Positions 1 to 7,634 are shown, counted from the stretch's first letter. The stretch: DNA of 64,000 nt from Streptomyces sp. Ru73 (GCF_002920575.1 NZ_PQSQ01000013.1:1-64000); one strand, 5' to 3'. Translations and numbers: made by a program. Notes: generated by a model not told the origin, from the letters alone.

Positions 1-382
1 CGCCGGTCGCGGGGCCGGGGGGCGCGCAGCGGCCCTCGGGGAAGGCGGTGGGCGCTTTCCGGGCGGCCGGGGGAGGGGCGGAAGAGGCGGGGCGGCGCGT
101 CGCCGTCGCTCCGGGGCTGTGCGGGGCGTCCGCGCGGCCCTTCGGGGTGCGGCCGGCGTGGCCCCTTCGTATGGCGTCCCGGTGGTCGCCGTCCTCGTGC
201 TGTGCGTCCGTCCGCCCCGGAAGGGACGAGTGGTCGCGGGCGTGCGGAGCGGGGGAAGCGGCCGGCCTGCTGTCGTTCTGCCGGGCGGTGCCCGGACGGG
301 ACGACGCGGCCTCGAGGGCCGGTACGGCCAGCGCGACCGCGAGGGCGGCGGTGGTGAGCAGCGCGGACGGTATCTGCCTCAT
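1..382 (-). CDS. Putative secreted protein, N-terminal part (runs off the left edge)
   Basis: This reverse-strand frame opens at an ATG at 382 and stays open to the window edge, giving about 127 residues. The start reads MRQIPSALLTTAALAVALAV, a classic signal peptide with one basic residue and a long alanine/leucine/valine core, followed by a Pro/Arg/Ala/His-rich, apparently disordered stretch. A weak purine-rich ribosome site (GGGTGAG) precedes the ATG. The mature part matches no family I recognise, so its role is unknown beyond likely export. A perfect Crp-like palindrome lies about 93 bp upstream of the start. The missing C-terminus and unusual composition keep this a moderate call. Confidence 0.5.
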   Translation of the reverse strand, partial: MRQIPSALLTTAALAVALAVPALEAASSRPGTARQNDSRPAASPAPHARDHSSLPGRTDAQHEDGDHRDAIRRGHAGRTPKGRADAPHSPGATATRRPASSAPPPAARKAPTAFPEGRCAPPGPATG

Positions 383-466
383 GTGCTCACCCTGGGGCGG
401 GGGGCGGCCGCCTGCCCGCCGGGTTACGTCATCCGGTGACGGCAGCGGTGTTCCTGCAGCCTGGGC

Positions 467-484
467 TTGTGAGGCAGGTCACAA
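467..484. promoter_or_regulatory. Crp/FNR-type palindrome (TTGTGA-N6-TCACAA)
   Basis: TTGTGA and TCACAA are exact reverse complements separated by six bases. This fits both the classical TGTGA-N6-TCACA box and the reported Streptomyces Crp consensus GTG-N6-GNCAC. It lies between the divergent secreted-protein gene (start 382) and the TetR gene (start 637), and its centre is about 93 bp from the former start. Confidence 0.6.
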
Positions 485-501
485 AGGTGGCGGGAAATAA
501 C

Positions 502-518
502 CGGGGACTCGGTCCCCG
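502..518. promoter_or_regulatory. 17-bp operator-like palindrome, copy 1
   Basis: CGGGGAC, a 3-base spacer, then GTCCCCG: a perfect 7-bp dyad. A second almost identical dyad lies exactly 40 bp downstream (542-558). Paired palindromes of this size upstream of a TetR gene are typical autoregulatory operators. The assignment to the adjacent TetR protein is inferred. Confidence 0.6.
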
Positions 519-541
519 TTACACCTGGCGTCCGTGCGAAA

Positions 542-558
542 CGGGGAGCCGCTCCCCG
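542..558. promoter_or_regulatory. 17-bp operator-like palindrome, copy 2
   Basis: CGGGGAG, a 3-base spacer, then CTCCCCG: a perfect 7-bp dyad matching the copy at 502-518 as CGGGGAS-N3-STCCCCG. The centres are 40 bp apart, close to four helical turns, so two regulator dimers would sit on the same DNA face. It ends 79 bp before the TetR start codon. Confidence 0.6.
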
Positions 559-636
559 CTTTCACGCTTCACGGGCCTGCACACCGCGCAGTACTCGTAC
601 GACGCCGAACGCCGCACCCGGAAGGAGTGAGCCGAC

Positions 637-1311
637 ATGACCAGCACCCGCACCGCCGCCACGGAGTCCCGGCCCCGTATGCGGGCCGACGCGCAGCGCA
701 ACCGGGAGCGCATCGTGGCGGCCGCTCGCGAGATCATGGTCGAGCACGGGGCCGACGTCCCGCTCGACGAGGTCGCCCGCCGGGCCGGCGTCGGCAACGC
801 CACCCTCTACCGGCACTTCCCGGACCGTACCGACCTGATCCACCACGTCACGCTCTCCGTCATGGACCGCACGGCGGACCGTGCCGAGCGCGCGCTGGAG
901 GCGGAGGACGACGCGTTCCGGGCGCTGCGGGTCTTCGTGGGCGCAGCCGTCGAGGAGCGCATCGGCGCGCTCTGTTCGCTCCTCTCCGACACCGTCGACA
1001 AGGACCACCCCGACCTGCTCGCCGCGCGGGACCGCCTGGACCGGGCCATCGAGGCCCTCATGGGCGCCGCGCGCGAGAGCGGCCAGCTGCGCACCGACAT
1101 CGCCGTCGGTGACCTGATGGTCGCGATCACCCAGCTCACGCGGCCACTGCCCGGATGGGAGTGCTCCGGCGCCCGGTCCGGAGGCCGCTGCCCCGACTTC
1201 GACACCTTCGTGCACCGCCACCTCCAGCTCTTCCTGGACGGCCTGATGGCTCCCGCCCGGTCCGAACTGCCGGGCGCGGCGGTCACGCTGGACGACCTCC
1301 GCCAACGATGA
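637..1311 (+). CDS. TetR family transcriptional regulator
   Basis: A 224-residue DNA-binding repressor-type protein. The N-terminal helix-turn-helix (about residues 22-68) is canonical, including DEVARRAGVGNATLYRHFPD. The remainder is the helical ligand-binding domain, which is variable in this family. The ATG follows a strong GGAAGGAG ribosome site at a good distance. Twin palindromes at 502-518 and 542-558 are probable operators. A DHA2-type exporter lies 227 bp downstream on the same strand, so this regulator probably controls that efflux pump and itself in response to a small molecule. The inducer cannot be inferred from sequence. Confidence 0.9.
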   Translation: MTSTRTAATESRPRMRADAQRNRERIVAAAREIMVEHGADVPLDEVARRAGVGNATLYRHFPDRTDLIHHVTLSVMDRTADRAERALEAEDDAFRALRVFVGAAVEERIGALCSLLSDTVDKDHPDLLAARDRLDRAIEALMGAARESGQLRTDIAVGDLMVAITQLTRPLPGWECSGARSGGRCPDFDTFVHRHLQLFLDGLMAPARSELPGAAVTLDDLRQR

Positions 1312-1450
1312 CGCCGGCCGTCCCCGCCCGGCCGGGCCGGCCGGCGCCGGTCCGCGACCGGTAGCAGTCCCCTTCCCGCAACCGCCGCAGCCGCCGTCCC
1401 TGACGGCCGGCGCGGCTCCGACTTCGCACTGCCCGCACCACGCAACGCCC

Positions 1451-1477
1451 TTACTCAGCAAAGCCGTTACTCAGCAA
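1451..1477 (+). repeat. Direct repeat TTACTCAGCAA, two exact copies
   Basis: The 11-mer TTACTCAGCAA occurs at 1451-1461 and 1467-1477, a 16-bp period, about 60 bp before the exporter start. This is a plausible promoter-proximal regulatory element, but no known binding motif is recognised. Confidence 0.45.
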
Positions 1478-1538
1478 CGTCTTCACGCGTCGTCGCACGT
1501 CCCATTCGCTCTTTTTCGCACCCTAGGTGGACCCACCC

Positions 1539-3056
1539 ATGTCCGAAACCGTCCAGAACGTGGACCCCAGGCGCTGGAAAGCGCTCATCTTCATAGCCCT
1601 CGCCCAGCTCATGGTCGTGCTCGACGCGACGATCGTGAACATCGCGCTGCCCTCCGCCCAGGCGGACCTCGGGATCTCCGACGGCAACCGGCAGTGGGTC
1701 ATCACCGCGTACGCCCTCGCCTTCGGCGGACTCCTGCTCTTCGGCGGCCGCGTCGCCGACCTGTGGGGCCGCCGGCGCACCTTCGTGACCGGACTGGCCG
1801 GCTTCGCCCTCGCCTCCGCGCTCGGCGGCGCGGCGGGCAGTACCGGCATGCTGCTCGGCGCCCGCGCGCTGCAGGGCGTCTTCGGCGCGCTGCTGGCACC
1901 GGCCGCGCTGTCGCTGCTCGCGGTGACCTTCACCGAGGCGCGCGAGCGGGCCAAGGCGTTCGGCATCTTCGGTGCCATCGCGGGCGGTGGCGGCGCCGTC
2001 GGGCTGATCCTCGGCGGCGTGCTGACCGAGTACATGGACTGGCGCTGGACCTTCTTCGTGAACATCCCCTTCGCCGTGATCGCGGCGACCGGCGCGCTGC
2101 TGGTCATCCGCGAGCCCGCCGAGGGCCGCAACCGCTCCCGGCTCGACGTCCCCGGTGTCCTCCTGGCCACGGCCGGGCTGGTCTCGCTGGTCTACGGGTT
2201 CACCCGGGCCGAGTCCGACGGCTGGAGCGCGGGCGCGACCATCGGCCTCTTCGTGGCGGCCGGCGTGCTGCTGGTGACCTTCGTGGCCGTGGAGTCCCGG
2301 GTCAAGGCGCCGCTGCTGCCGCTGCGGGTGGTCACCGACCGCAACCGCGGAGGCGTCTACGCCTCGCTCGGCCTCGCCGTGATCGGCATGTTCGGTCTGT
2401 TCCTCTTCCTGACCTACTACTTGCAGATCGTGAAGGGGTACACGCCGGTCACGACCGGTCTGGCCTTCCTCCCGATGATCGCGGGCATGATCACCGGCTC
2501 GACGCAGATCGGCGCCCGGCTGATGACCCGGGTCCGGCCGCGGCTGCTGATGGCGCCCGGCTTCCTGCTCGCGGGCGTCGCCATGCTGTCGCTCACCCGG
2601 ATCGGCCTGGACAGCTCCTACCCGGCGCTGATCCTGCCCTCGTTCCTGCTGCTGGGCCTCGGTATGGGCACGGCCTTCATGCCGGCCATGTCGCTCGCCA
2701 CGCACGGCGTGCAGCCGCGGGACGCCGGTGTGGCCTCCGCGATGGTCAACACCTCGCAGCAGGTGGGCGGCGCGATCGGCACGGCCCTGCTGAACACGAT
2801 CGCGGCCGGCGCGACCACGGCGTACGCGACGGCGCACGCGGCCGGTGCGCGCTCTGCCGACGTCCTGAAGCTGCAGTCGATGGTGCACGGCTACACGACC
2901 GCCATCTGGTGGGCGGCGGGCATCCTGTTCCTCGCCTCGGCGATCGCCTTCGTCTTCGTCAACACCGGGCGGCCGGGCGCGAGTACGCCCGTCGCGCGCT
3001 CGGCGGACGGCGAGGAAGCTGCCGAGGACGTGCCGGTACCGGTGCTGGCCCACTGA
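1539..3056 (+). CDS. MFS drug exporter, DHA2 (EmrB/QacA) family
   Basis: A 505-residue integral membrane transporter expected to have 14 transmembrane helices and to export drugs using the proton gradient. The N-terminus has the DHA2 signatures LDATIVNIALP and the WVITAYALAFGGLLLFGGR loop, followed by DLWGRRR (MFS motif A). Late helices contain the QVGGAIGTALLNTIAAG region typical of 14-helix pumps. A GTG in the same frame at 1527 would give four more residues, but the AGGTGG ribosome site at 1525-1530 is correctly spaced for the ATG at 1539, so I use the ATG. It is most likely controlled by the upstream TetR protein. Substrate unknown. Confidence 0.9.
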   Translation: MSETVQNVDPRRWKALIFIALAQLMVVLDATIVNIALPSAQADLGISDGNRQWVITAYALAFGGLLLFGGRVADLWGRRRTFVTGLAGFALASALGGAAGSTGMLLGARALQGVFGALLAPAALSLLAVTFTEARERAKAFGIFGAIAGGGGAVGLILGGVLTEYMDWRWTFFVNIPFAVIAATGALLVIREPAEGRNRSRLDVPGVLLATAGLVSLVYGFTRAESDGWSAGATIGLFVAAGVLLVTFVAVESRVKAPLLPLRVVTDRNRGGVYASLGLAVIGMFGLFLFLTYYLQIVKGYTPVTTGLAFLPMIAGMITGSTQIGARLMTRVRPRLLMAPGFLLAGVAMLSLTRIGLDSSYPALILPSFLLLGLGMGTAFMPAMSLATHGVQPRDAGVASAMVNTSQQVGGAIGTALLNTIAAGATTAYATAHAAGARSADVLKLQSMVHGYTTAIWWAAGILFLASAIAFVFVNTGRPGASTPVARSADGEEAAEDVPVPVLAH

Positions 3057-3072
3057 GGCGGCCATGACGACG

Positions 3073-3098
3073 AAGGGGCGCCCCTCGGGGCGCCCCTT
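3073..3098. terminator. Bidirectional terminator between exporter and MarR genes
   Basis: AAGGGGCGCCCC and its exact complement are separated by two bases, so in practice an 11-bp stem with a 4-base loop. It ends in a short T run on the plus strand and is flanked by purines that give T on the minus strand. It sits between two convergent genes. Confidence 0.8.
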
Positions 3099-3128
3099 TC
3101 GCATGCCCACGGGGGCGGTGCGGCGGAT

Positions 3129-3626
3129 TCAGCGCAGCCAGGGCAGGTCGGCGCCCTCGGGCTGGAGCCCGTCCGCCACCGAGCGGCAGATGGTGGCCAG
3201 TTGGCGTACCTGCTCCGGGGAGAGCCGGTCGAAGAGCGCGGCCCGTACGGTCGCGACATGGCCGGGAGCGGCCTCCTGGAGGACCTTCAGGCCCTCGTCC
3301 GTGAGCACGGCGTTCTGGCCCCGCTTGTCCGAGGGGCAGTCCTCCCGGCGGACCCAGCCGTTCTTCTCCAGGCGCGCGATGGCGTGCGAGAGGCGGGACC
3401 GGGTGATCTTGGCGTTCTGGGCCAGTTCGGTCATCCGCAGCCGCCGTCTCGGCGCCTGCGAGAGCTGGACCAGCAGGCCGTAGTAGACGTGCGGCAGGCC
3501 GGCGTCACGCTGCAGCTGACGGTCGAGATGATCTTCCAGGAGGGTGGTGGCGTGCAGGTAGGACTGCCAGGCGTACTGCTCCTCGTCGCTGAGCCAGCGC
3601 GGCTCGTCGGCCATGTCGTTGCTCAT
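3129..3626 (-). CDS. MarR family transcriptional regulator
   Basis: A 165-residue winged-helix regulator. The DNA-binding core lies mid-protein: LRMTELAQNAKITRSRLSHA (helix-turn-helix), then ARLEKNGWVRREDCPSDKRG, the recognition helix and wing with the conserved D-x-R pattern. The ends are the dimerisation helices. An in-frame ATG at 3635 is also possible, but MSNDMADEP is the usual beginning of this subgroup. The gene is convergent with the exporter and followed on the same strand by the questin-oxidase-like gene's downstream boundary region. A small dyad TCTTGAAGA at 3656-3664 lies just upstream and may be an operator half-site. Ligand unknown. Confidence 0.88.
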   Translation of the reverse strand: MSNDMADEPRWLSDEEQYAWQSYLHATTLLEDHLDRQLQRDAGLPHVYYGLLVQLSQAPRRRLRMTELAQNAKITRSRLSHAIARLEKNGWVRREDCPSDKRGQNAVLTDEGLKVLQEAAPGHVATVRAALFDRLSPEQVRQLATICRSVADGLQPEGADLPWLR

Positions 3627-3677
3627 ACCATCCACTGTCTCATTGGTCAGCGGGTTCTTGAAGATTTAACTAGGGGA

Positions 3678-4772
3678 TCAGTCCTCCGGGGGAATGAGGC
3701 GCACTGCCTGGTCCGCCGCGCGCAGCGCCTCGGGGCGGCCGGTCGCGGCGGCCACGTCGAGCGCGGTGTCGGTCAGCTTGATGGCGTGTTCGTCACCGTG
3801 CGCGGCCGCCCGCTCGAAGGCGTCGGCCAGCGCGTCGGCCGAGGGAGCAGCCGGGACGGCCACCTCCCTGTGGCCGTCCGCAGCACCTGGCGCGGCCGGC
3901 TGCGGGCGTTCCGGGTGGCGGGGAGCGTAGGCCGCCGTGACCGCCGCGCTCGCGGCCCAGGCGGCGTGCAGGCTCGGCACCCACAGGTGTTCGGGCAGCA
4001 CGGGCAGCGTCCGCAGGACGGCGTTGGGGGCGGTCGCCGCGTGCACCAGCATGACCGGCTCGGCGGCCGCGTCGACCGCGTACCGGGCCGTGGCCGCCGC
4101 CACGACCTCCGCGAGCAGCGCCCGGGCGTCCGCGGGCCCGGCGGCGGGCCGCAGCGCCGCCGCAGCACCCGGCCAGCCCGGTGTCCGCGCCAGCTGGGCC
4201 AGCCGCTGCCGGATGCCGCCCTCCTGCTCCGGTACCGGCGGTACGTCCCACAGCGCGGCCTCCGGGCCGTCCTGCCCCGCGGGCGGCGGTACTTCGCCCA
4301 GCGGCAGGTGGCGCGCCGCCCAGTACCCCAGCGCGTGCGCCAGCTCCGCCACGCGCGGCTCCTCCTCGCCGTCCTCGGTCAGCGTGCGGACGGCGTGCCC
4401 GACCCGGATGACCGGGTGCGTGGCGGCGCCCGCGATGCCCGGGAGCAGCCGCGGCCACCACTCGGCCAGCACCTCGCGCCACGGGCGGTCGGCGAGCTGC
4501 CGCGCCATGAAGGCGGTCCAGTCGGTGACCCGGCGCGGGTCGCCGAGCGCCTCCCGCCAGTTCGCCTCCGTGACGGCGGTGTCGGCGGGCGGGCGGTCCT
4601 CCAGCTTGGTCTCGTAGTGGTCGAGCCAGCGGTGCACGGAGGCGGCCCGGCCGTGCCGGACCAGCGCCTCGACCGCCATCGGGCCGTGGTTGCTGAGGTA
4701 GCCGTGGAACTCCGGGCCGCGTGCGTGCAGCCGCTCCAGGGCCTCGTCGAGAGTGCCGCTCGTGGTGTCCAT
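3678..4772 (-). CDS. Questin oxidase-like protein (DUF4243 family)
   Basis: A 364-residue soluble protein resembling the questin oxidase family, whose fungal members perform Baeyer-Villiger-type ring opening of anthraquinones without a flavin. Family-like stretches include the N-terminal FHGYLSNHGPMAVEAL block, the HPVIRVGHAVRTL segment with its conserved histidine, and HALGYWAARHL. Bacterial homologues are common in Streptomyces, and their substrates are mostly unknown. It starts at an ATG and is not clearly in an operon. The MarR gene lies downstream on the same strand with 51 bp between them. Confident on family, not on reaction. Confidence 0.72.
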   Translation of the reverse strand: MDTTSGTLDEALERLHARGPEFHGYLSNHGPMAVEALVRHGRAASVHRWLDHYETKLEDRPPADTAVTEANWREALGDPRRVTDWTAFMARQLADRPWREVLAEWWPRLLPGIAGAATHPVIRVGHAVRTLTEDGEEEPRVAELAHALGYWAARHLPLGEVPPPAGQDGPEAALWDVPPVPEQEGGIRQRLAQLARTPGWPGAAAALRPAAGPADARALLAEVVAAATARYAVDAAAEPVMLVHAATAPNAVLRTLPVLPEHLWVPSLHAAWAASAAVTAAYAPRHPERPQPAAPGAADGHREVAVPAAPSADALADAFERAAAHGDEHAIKLTDTALDVAAATGRPEALRAADQAVRLIPPED

Positions 4773-5142
4773 GGACCGAGGCTAGGGACGCGGGGGAGCG
4801 GGCGTATCGGACCACGGACCCGATGCCCCTCGAACGGCCGCCCTACGGCGGTGGGCCTACGGCGGCAGGTCTACGGCGGCGGGCCTACGGCCGTGGCGGA
4901 TGGTGGTGGCCGGGAGGTCGCGGCCGGTGGTGGCCGCTGGGGCGCGGCCGGGCGCGGCACGAGGAATAGCCGTACGCCCGTCCTTCGTTGGGCAGGCATA
5001 CGACGTCCTACGGGCCCCGCGCACCGGGGTCCTACAGGGGCCGCACGCCCAGGGCCTACGGGGCGCGCGCAGCCGCGTCCTACCGGGCTCCGCGCCTCGG
5101 GCCCCTCATCCACCGCACATCGACGCCCCAGGAGGCGCAGCG
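4773..5142. other. Intergenic region with low-complexity direct repeats
   Basis: No gene is supported here. The stretch contains four tandem 14-bp copies (4840-4895) and then looser repeats of CCTACGG- and GGGGCC-type words up to about 5100. It separates the divergent questin-oxidase-like and flavin-oxidase genes and must hold their promoters. The AGGAGG-type ribosome site for the next gene is at 5131-5135. Confidence 0.6.
4840..4895. repeat. Four tandem copies of a 14-bp unit (GGCCTACGGCGGCG)
   Basis: Units are GCCCTACGGCGGTG, GGCCTACGGCGGCA, GGTCTACGGCGGCG and GGCCTACGGCCGTG in perfect phase. The period is not a multiple of three, so it is not a peptide repeat. Function is unknown; slippage-prone repeat or operator array are the options. 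Confidence 0.85.
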
Positions 5143-5565
5143 ATGCCGCTCACCGTGGAAGAACGTGACCAGCTGCTGGCCGGGCCGCACGTCGCCGTGC
5201 TGGCCGTGAACGCGGGGGACGACCGCGCTCCGCTGGCCGTCCCCGTCTGGTACAGCTACCGCCCCGGCGGCGACTTCCTGGTCTTCACCGGCCGGGCGTC
5301 CCGCAAGGCGCGGCTCATCGAGGCGGCCGGCCGGCTCTCGCTGGCCGTGCAGCGCACCGAGCCCACGTACCGGTACGTGACGGCGGAGGGGCCGGCCCGG
5401 CTGACGGCGGTCACGGCCGAGGAGGTCCAGGAGGTGGCCGGGCGGTACGTGGCTCCGGAGGGGGTCGAGGCGTACGTCCGGCAGGCGCTCTCCGAGGGCC
5501 CCGAGATGGTCGCCGTACGGATGACTCCGGAACGCTGGTTCGCGGCGGACGCCGGAACGGCCTGA
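5143..5565 (+). CDS. Pyridoxamine 5'-phosphate oxidase-fold protein
   Basis: A 140-residue split-barrel flavin-binding protein, probably an FMN- or F420-dependent oxidoreductase of the PNPOx-like family. The N-terminal part (LLAGPHVAVLAVNAG, VPVWYSYRPGGDFLVFTGR) and the ASRKARLIEAAGRLSLAVQ segment follow the family pattern of alternating strands with a basic phosphate-binding loop. The frame extends upstream, but GGAGG at 5131-5135 is placed for the ATG at 5143. A second member of the same fold follows within 65 bp, so the two are probably co-transcribed. Substrate and exact cofactor cannot be told from sequence. Confidence 0.8.
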   Translation: MPLTVEERDQLLAGPHVAVLAVNAGDDRAPLAVPVWYSYRPGGDFLVFTGRASRKARLIEAAGRLSLAVQRTEPTYRYVTAEGPARLTAVTAEEVQEVAGRYVAPEGVEAYVRQALSEGPEMVAVRMTPERWFAADAGTA

Positions 5566-5628
5566 GCCCCCGCCGACCGGCCGGAAAAGGCGACAAGAGG
5601 TGTCGTGTATCGGCGTCATGGTGGTGCC

Positions 5629-6168
5629 ATGACGGACACGACGCATGAGGCGCAGCGCGCGCGGCACAAGAAGGCGGTCGGCTGGTCGGCGTTCGCGGCG
5701 GCGGAGCCCGCCTTCGCGGCACGGGTGGAGCGGCGGTTCGGCGCGTACGGGCACCACGTGCTCGCGACGCTGCGGGCGGACGGGTCGCCGCGGCTGAGCG
5801 GCCTGGAGGCCGACTTCCGCGACGGTGAGCTGTGGCTCGGCATGATGCCGGGCTCCCGGAAGGCGCTGGACCTGCGGCGCGACCCGCGGTTCGCGCTGCA
5901 CGCCAACCCGGGGCCCGGCACGGACATGCCGGACGGCGACGTGCGGGTCGCGGGCCGGGCCGTGGAGGTCACGGACCCGGAGGTGCTCGGGTGGTACGCG
6001 GACGGGGCGGCGACGCCGCTCCCGTTCCACCTGTTCCGGGCGGAGCTGACGGAGGTCGTGCGGACGCACGTCGAGGACCCGCACATCGTGCTGGAGACCT
6101 GGCGCCCCGGTGCCGGGCTGCGCACCCTCCGGCGCGGCAACGACGACGCGCCGGCGACCGTCGACTGA
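5629..6168 (+). CDS. Pyridoxamine 5'-phosphate oxidase family protein
   Basis: A 179-residue second split-barrel flavoprotein placed directly after another of the same fold. It has the family core HHVLATLRADGSPRLSGLEA, DGELWLGMMPGSRKALDLRR and a basic ligand-binding loop. It is longer than its neighbour because of an extra N-terminal helix and a C-terminal extension carrying LETWRPG. The ATG at 5629 follows GGTGGTG; a GTG at 5605 is possible. Members act as FMN/F420-dependent reductases or haem-degrading-like enzymes; which one applies here is open. A strong terminator follows at 6272-6311. Confidence 0.8.
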   Translation: MTDTTHEAQRARHKKAVGWSAFAAAEPAFAARVERRFGAYGHHVLATLRADGSPRLSGLEADFRDGELWLGMMPGSRKALDLRRDPRFALHANPGPGTDMPDGDVRVAGRAVEVTDPEVLGWYADGAATPLPFHLFRAELTEVVRTHVEDPHIVLETWRPGAGLRTLRRGNDDAPATVD

Positions 6169-6271
6169 GACGCGCCGGATGCCGCTCCCCGGGAGTGCGG
6201 CGACCAGCGGCTCCACAGGAGCGGTGGCCGGCGGCTCTACAGGAGCGGCGTCCGAGCGGCTCCCGTAGAAG

Positions 6272-6311
6272 CGCCTCGCCCCGCCGGTCCGAGGGCCGGC
6301 GGGGCGAGGCG
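6272..6311. terminator. Bidirectional terminator (16-bp perfect stem)
   Basis: CGCCTCGCCCCGCCGG and its exact reverse complement flank an 8-base loop (6288-6295). It lies between convergent genes ending at 6168 and 6329. Confidence 0.85.
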
Positions 6312-6328
6312 TTCAGGAGAGCGGCGGG

Positions 6329-6751
6329 CTACCGTCGTGCGCCCGGAGCTGGGTGGGTGCGGAAGAGGTAGAGGGAGACCACGAACATGATCGCCCCGAA
6401 GAGGGCGCCGTAGCCCGTCGCCTTCAGGGCCGTCGACGTCGCCGCCAGGTTGTACAGGAAGCCCATCGAGGCGCCGAAGAGCGCGCCGTACGCCAGGGCG
6501 CGGACCTCGGTGATCATGCGGTCCTGGGCGTGCATCAGGGCGAGCCCAAGCACCACCGTCACCGCCATGGCGATCAGGCCCAGCACGAACGCGTGGATGC
6601 TGGAGGACCCCGTGCTGTGGTCGAGCAGTCCGGCGTAGATGCCGTAGGCGATGCCGCCCACGACGGGGACGCCGGTCGAGAGTGCCACGTGGTGACGGCG
6701 CGGGACGGCGGCCGTGGTGGCTGTCGTGCGGGTGCGAGCGTGCGTCTGCAT
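6329..6751 (-). CDS. Small integral membrane protein of unknown function
   Basis: A 140-residue protein with a short basic N-terminus and four predicted transmembrane segments: VALSTGVPVVGGIAYGIYAG, FVLGLIAMAVTVVLGLALM, ALAYGALFGASMGFLYNLA and TGYGALFGAIMFVVSLYLF. Glycine/alanine-rich YGALFGA motifs recur in the last two helices, suggesting an internal duplication. A longer in-frame start exists upstream, but AAGGAG lies five bases before the ATG at 6751 and decides the start. I do not recognise the family. Confidence 0.75.
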   Translation of the reverse strand: MQTHARTRTTATTAAVPRRHHVALSTGVPVVGGIAYGIYAGLLDHSTGSSSIHAFVLGLIAMAVTVVLGLALMHAQDRMITEVRALAYGALFGASMGFLYNLAATSTALKATGYGALFGAIMFVVSLYLFRTHPAPGARR

Positions 6752-6910
6752 GACGGCTCCTTCCTCTCGCCCTCCCTCCAGGCGACACCCAGGCGTGTCA
6801 GCCGTCAACTGGATCAGCGGGAGCCGTGCGCGACCGCCCTGCCCCGCACATGCGGCGGGGCGCTCCTCGACGCCCGCCGGGCCGTCGCTCAGCACCCGCC
6901 GGGCCGCCCC

Positions 6911-7444
6911 TCAGCGCCCGCCGAGCTCCTTCTCGTACCAGGCGACGTCCCAGTAGCGGCCGAATTTGCGGCCCACCTCCGCGTACGTGCCGACGTGCCG
7001 GAAGCCGAAGCGGGCGTGCAGCGCCACCGAGCCGGGATTGGGCAGCGCGATGCCCGCGTACGCGCGGTGCACGTCCTCGCCCTCCAGCGCCTCGAACAGC
7101 GCCTTGTAGAGCAGCGTGCCGACGCCGCGGCCGGTCGCCTCGGGGGCGAGGTAGACCGTGACCTCGACGGAGGTGCGGTAGGCGGGCTTGGGGCGGAAGG
7201 GACTGGTGGTCGCGTACCCGAGGAGCCGGCCGTGCGGCGCCGCCGCGGCCTCGCGGGCAACCAGGAGGCGGTGCGGACCGTCTTCAGGGTGGGAGAGCAG
7301 CCACGGACGGCGCTCTTCGGGGGTGAACGGCTCGGTGTCGAATGTGATCGCTGTCTCACGGATGTAGTGGTTGTAAAGATCCGTGAGCGCCGTCAGATCG
7401 GCCTCCGTGCCCGGTCTGACCTGCACTTCCCCACGCTCTGACAT
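6911..7444 (-). CDS. GNAT N-acetyltransferase, phosphinothricin acetyltransferase-like
   Basis: A 177-residue acetyl-CoA-dependent N-acetyltransferase. Early residues LTDLYNHYIRETAITFDTEPFTPEE match the phosphinothricin acetyltransferase (Bar/Pat-like) subgroup. The acetyl-CoA-binding motif A is VEVTVYLAPEATGRGVGTLL, and motif B contains ALPNPGSVALHARFGFRHVG. Such proteins acetylate amino-acid-like herbicides or methionine sulfoximine/sulfone. It is divergent from hrdD, and the 190-bp spacer carries the hrdD sigma-R promoter. Subfamily is likely; true substrate is not known. Confidence 0.85.
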   Translation of the reverse strand: MSERGEVQVRPGTEADLTALTDLYNHYIRETAITFDTEPFTPEERRPWLLSHPEDGPHRLLVAREAAAAPHGRLLGYATTSPFRPKPAYRTSVEVTVYLAPEATGRGVGTLLYKALFEALEGEDVHRAYAGIALPNPGSVALHARFGFRHVGTYAEVGRKFGRYWDVAWYEKELGGR

Positions 7445-7507
7445 GCCGCGGCCTCCTCACGTGGGCACGCAGGGTACTGCATGATCAGAAAAACGAGGGG
7501 TCGTCGT

Positions 7508-7534
7508 GGGAATTCTGTCCGGTTTCCAGCCGTT
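7508..7534 (+). promoter_or_regulatory. Sigma-R-type promoter of hrdD (GGGAAT-N18-GTT)
   Basis: GGGAAT at 7508-7513 and GTT at 7532-7534 are separated by exactly 18 bases. This is the full published consensus of the Streptomyces disulfide-stress sigma factor SigR. It points at hrdD, whose start codon is 100 bp downstream. hrdD is a known SigR regulon member in S. coelicolor. Confidence 0.85.
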
Positions 7535-7634
7535 GTTTCCATCAGACGGGGGCACCCGGCCCAGCAGACAGCAGGGATCAGGTGTCCCGGCCGCCACCAT
7601 CCCGCGACCGACTCATCGCTAAGGGAGCACACGC

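Noticed and set aside
1467..3110. Long minus-strand frame opposite the DHA2 exporter
   Set aside because: Its translation is Arg/Glu/Asp/Gly/Gln-rich low complexity opposite a transporter with clear motifs; it is a GC-driven shadow.
4840..4895. Considered as a CRISPR-like array
   Set aside because: Units are 14 bp, directly adjacent and without spacers; no cas genes are present.
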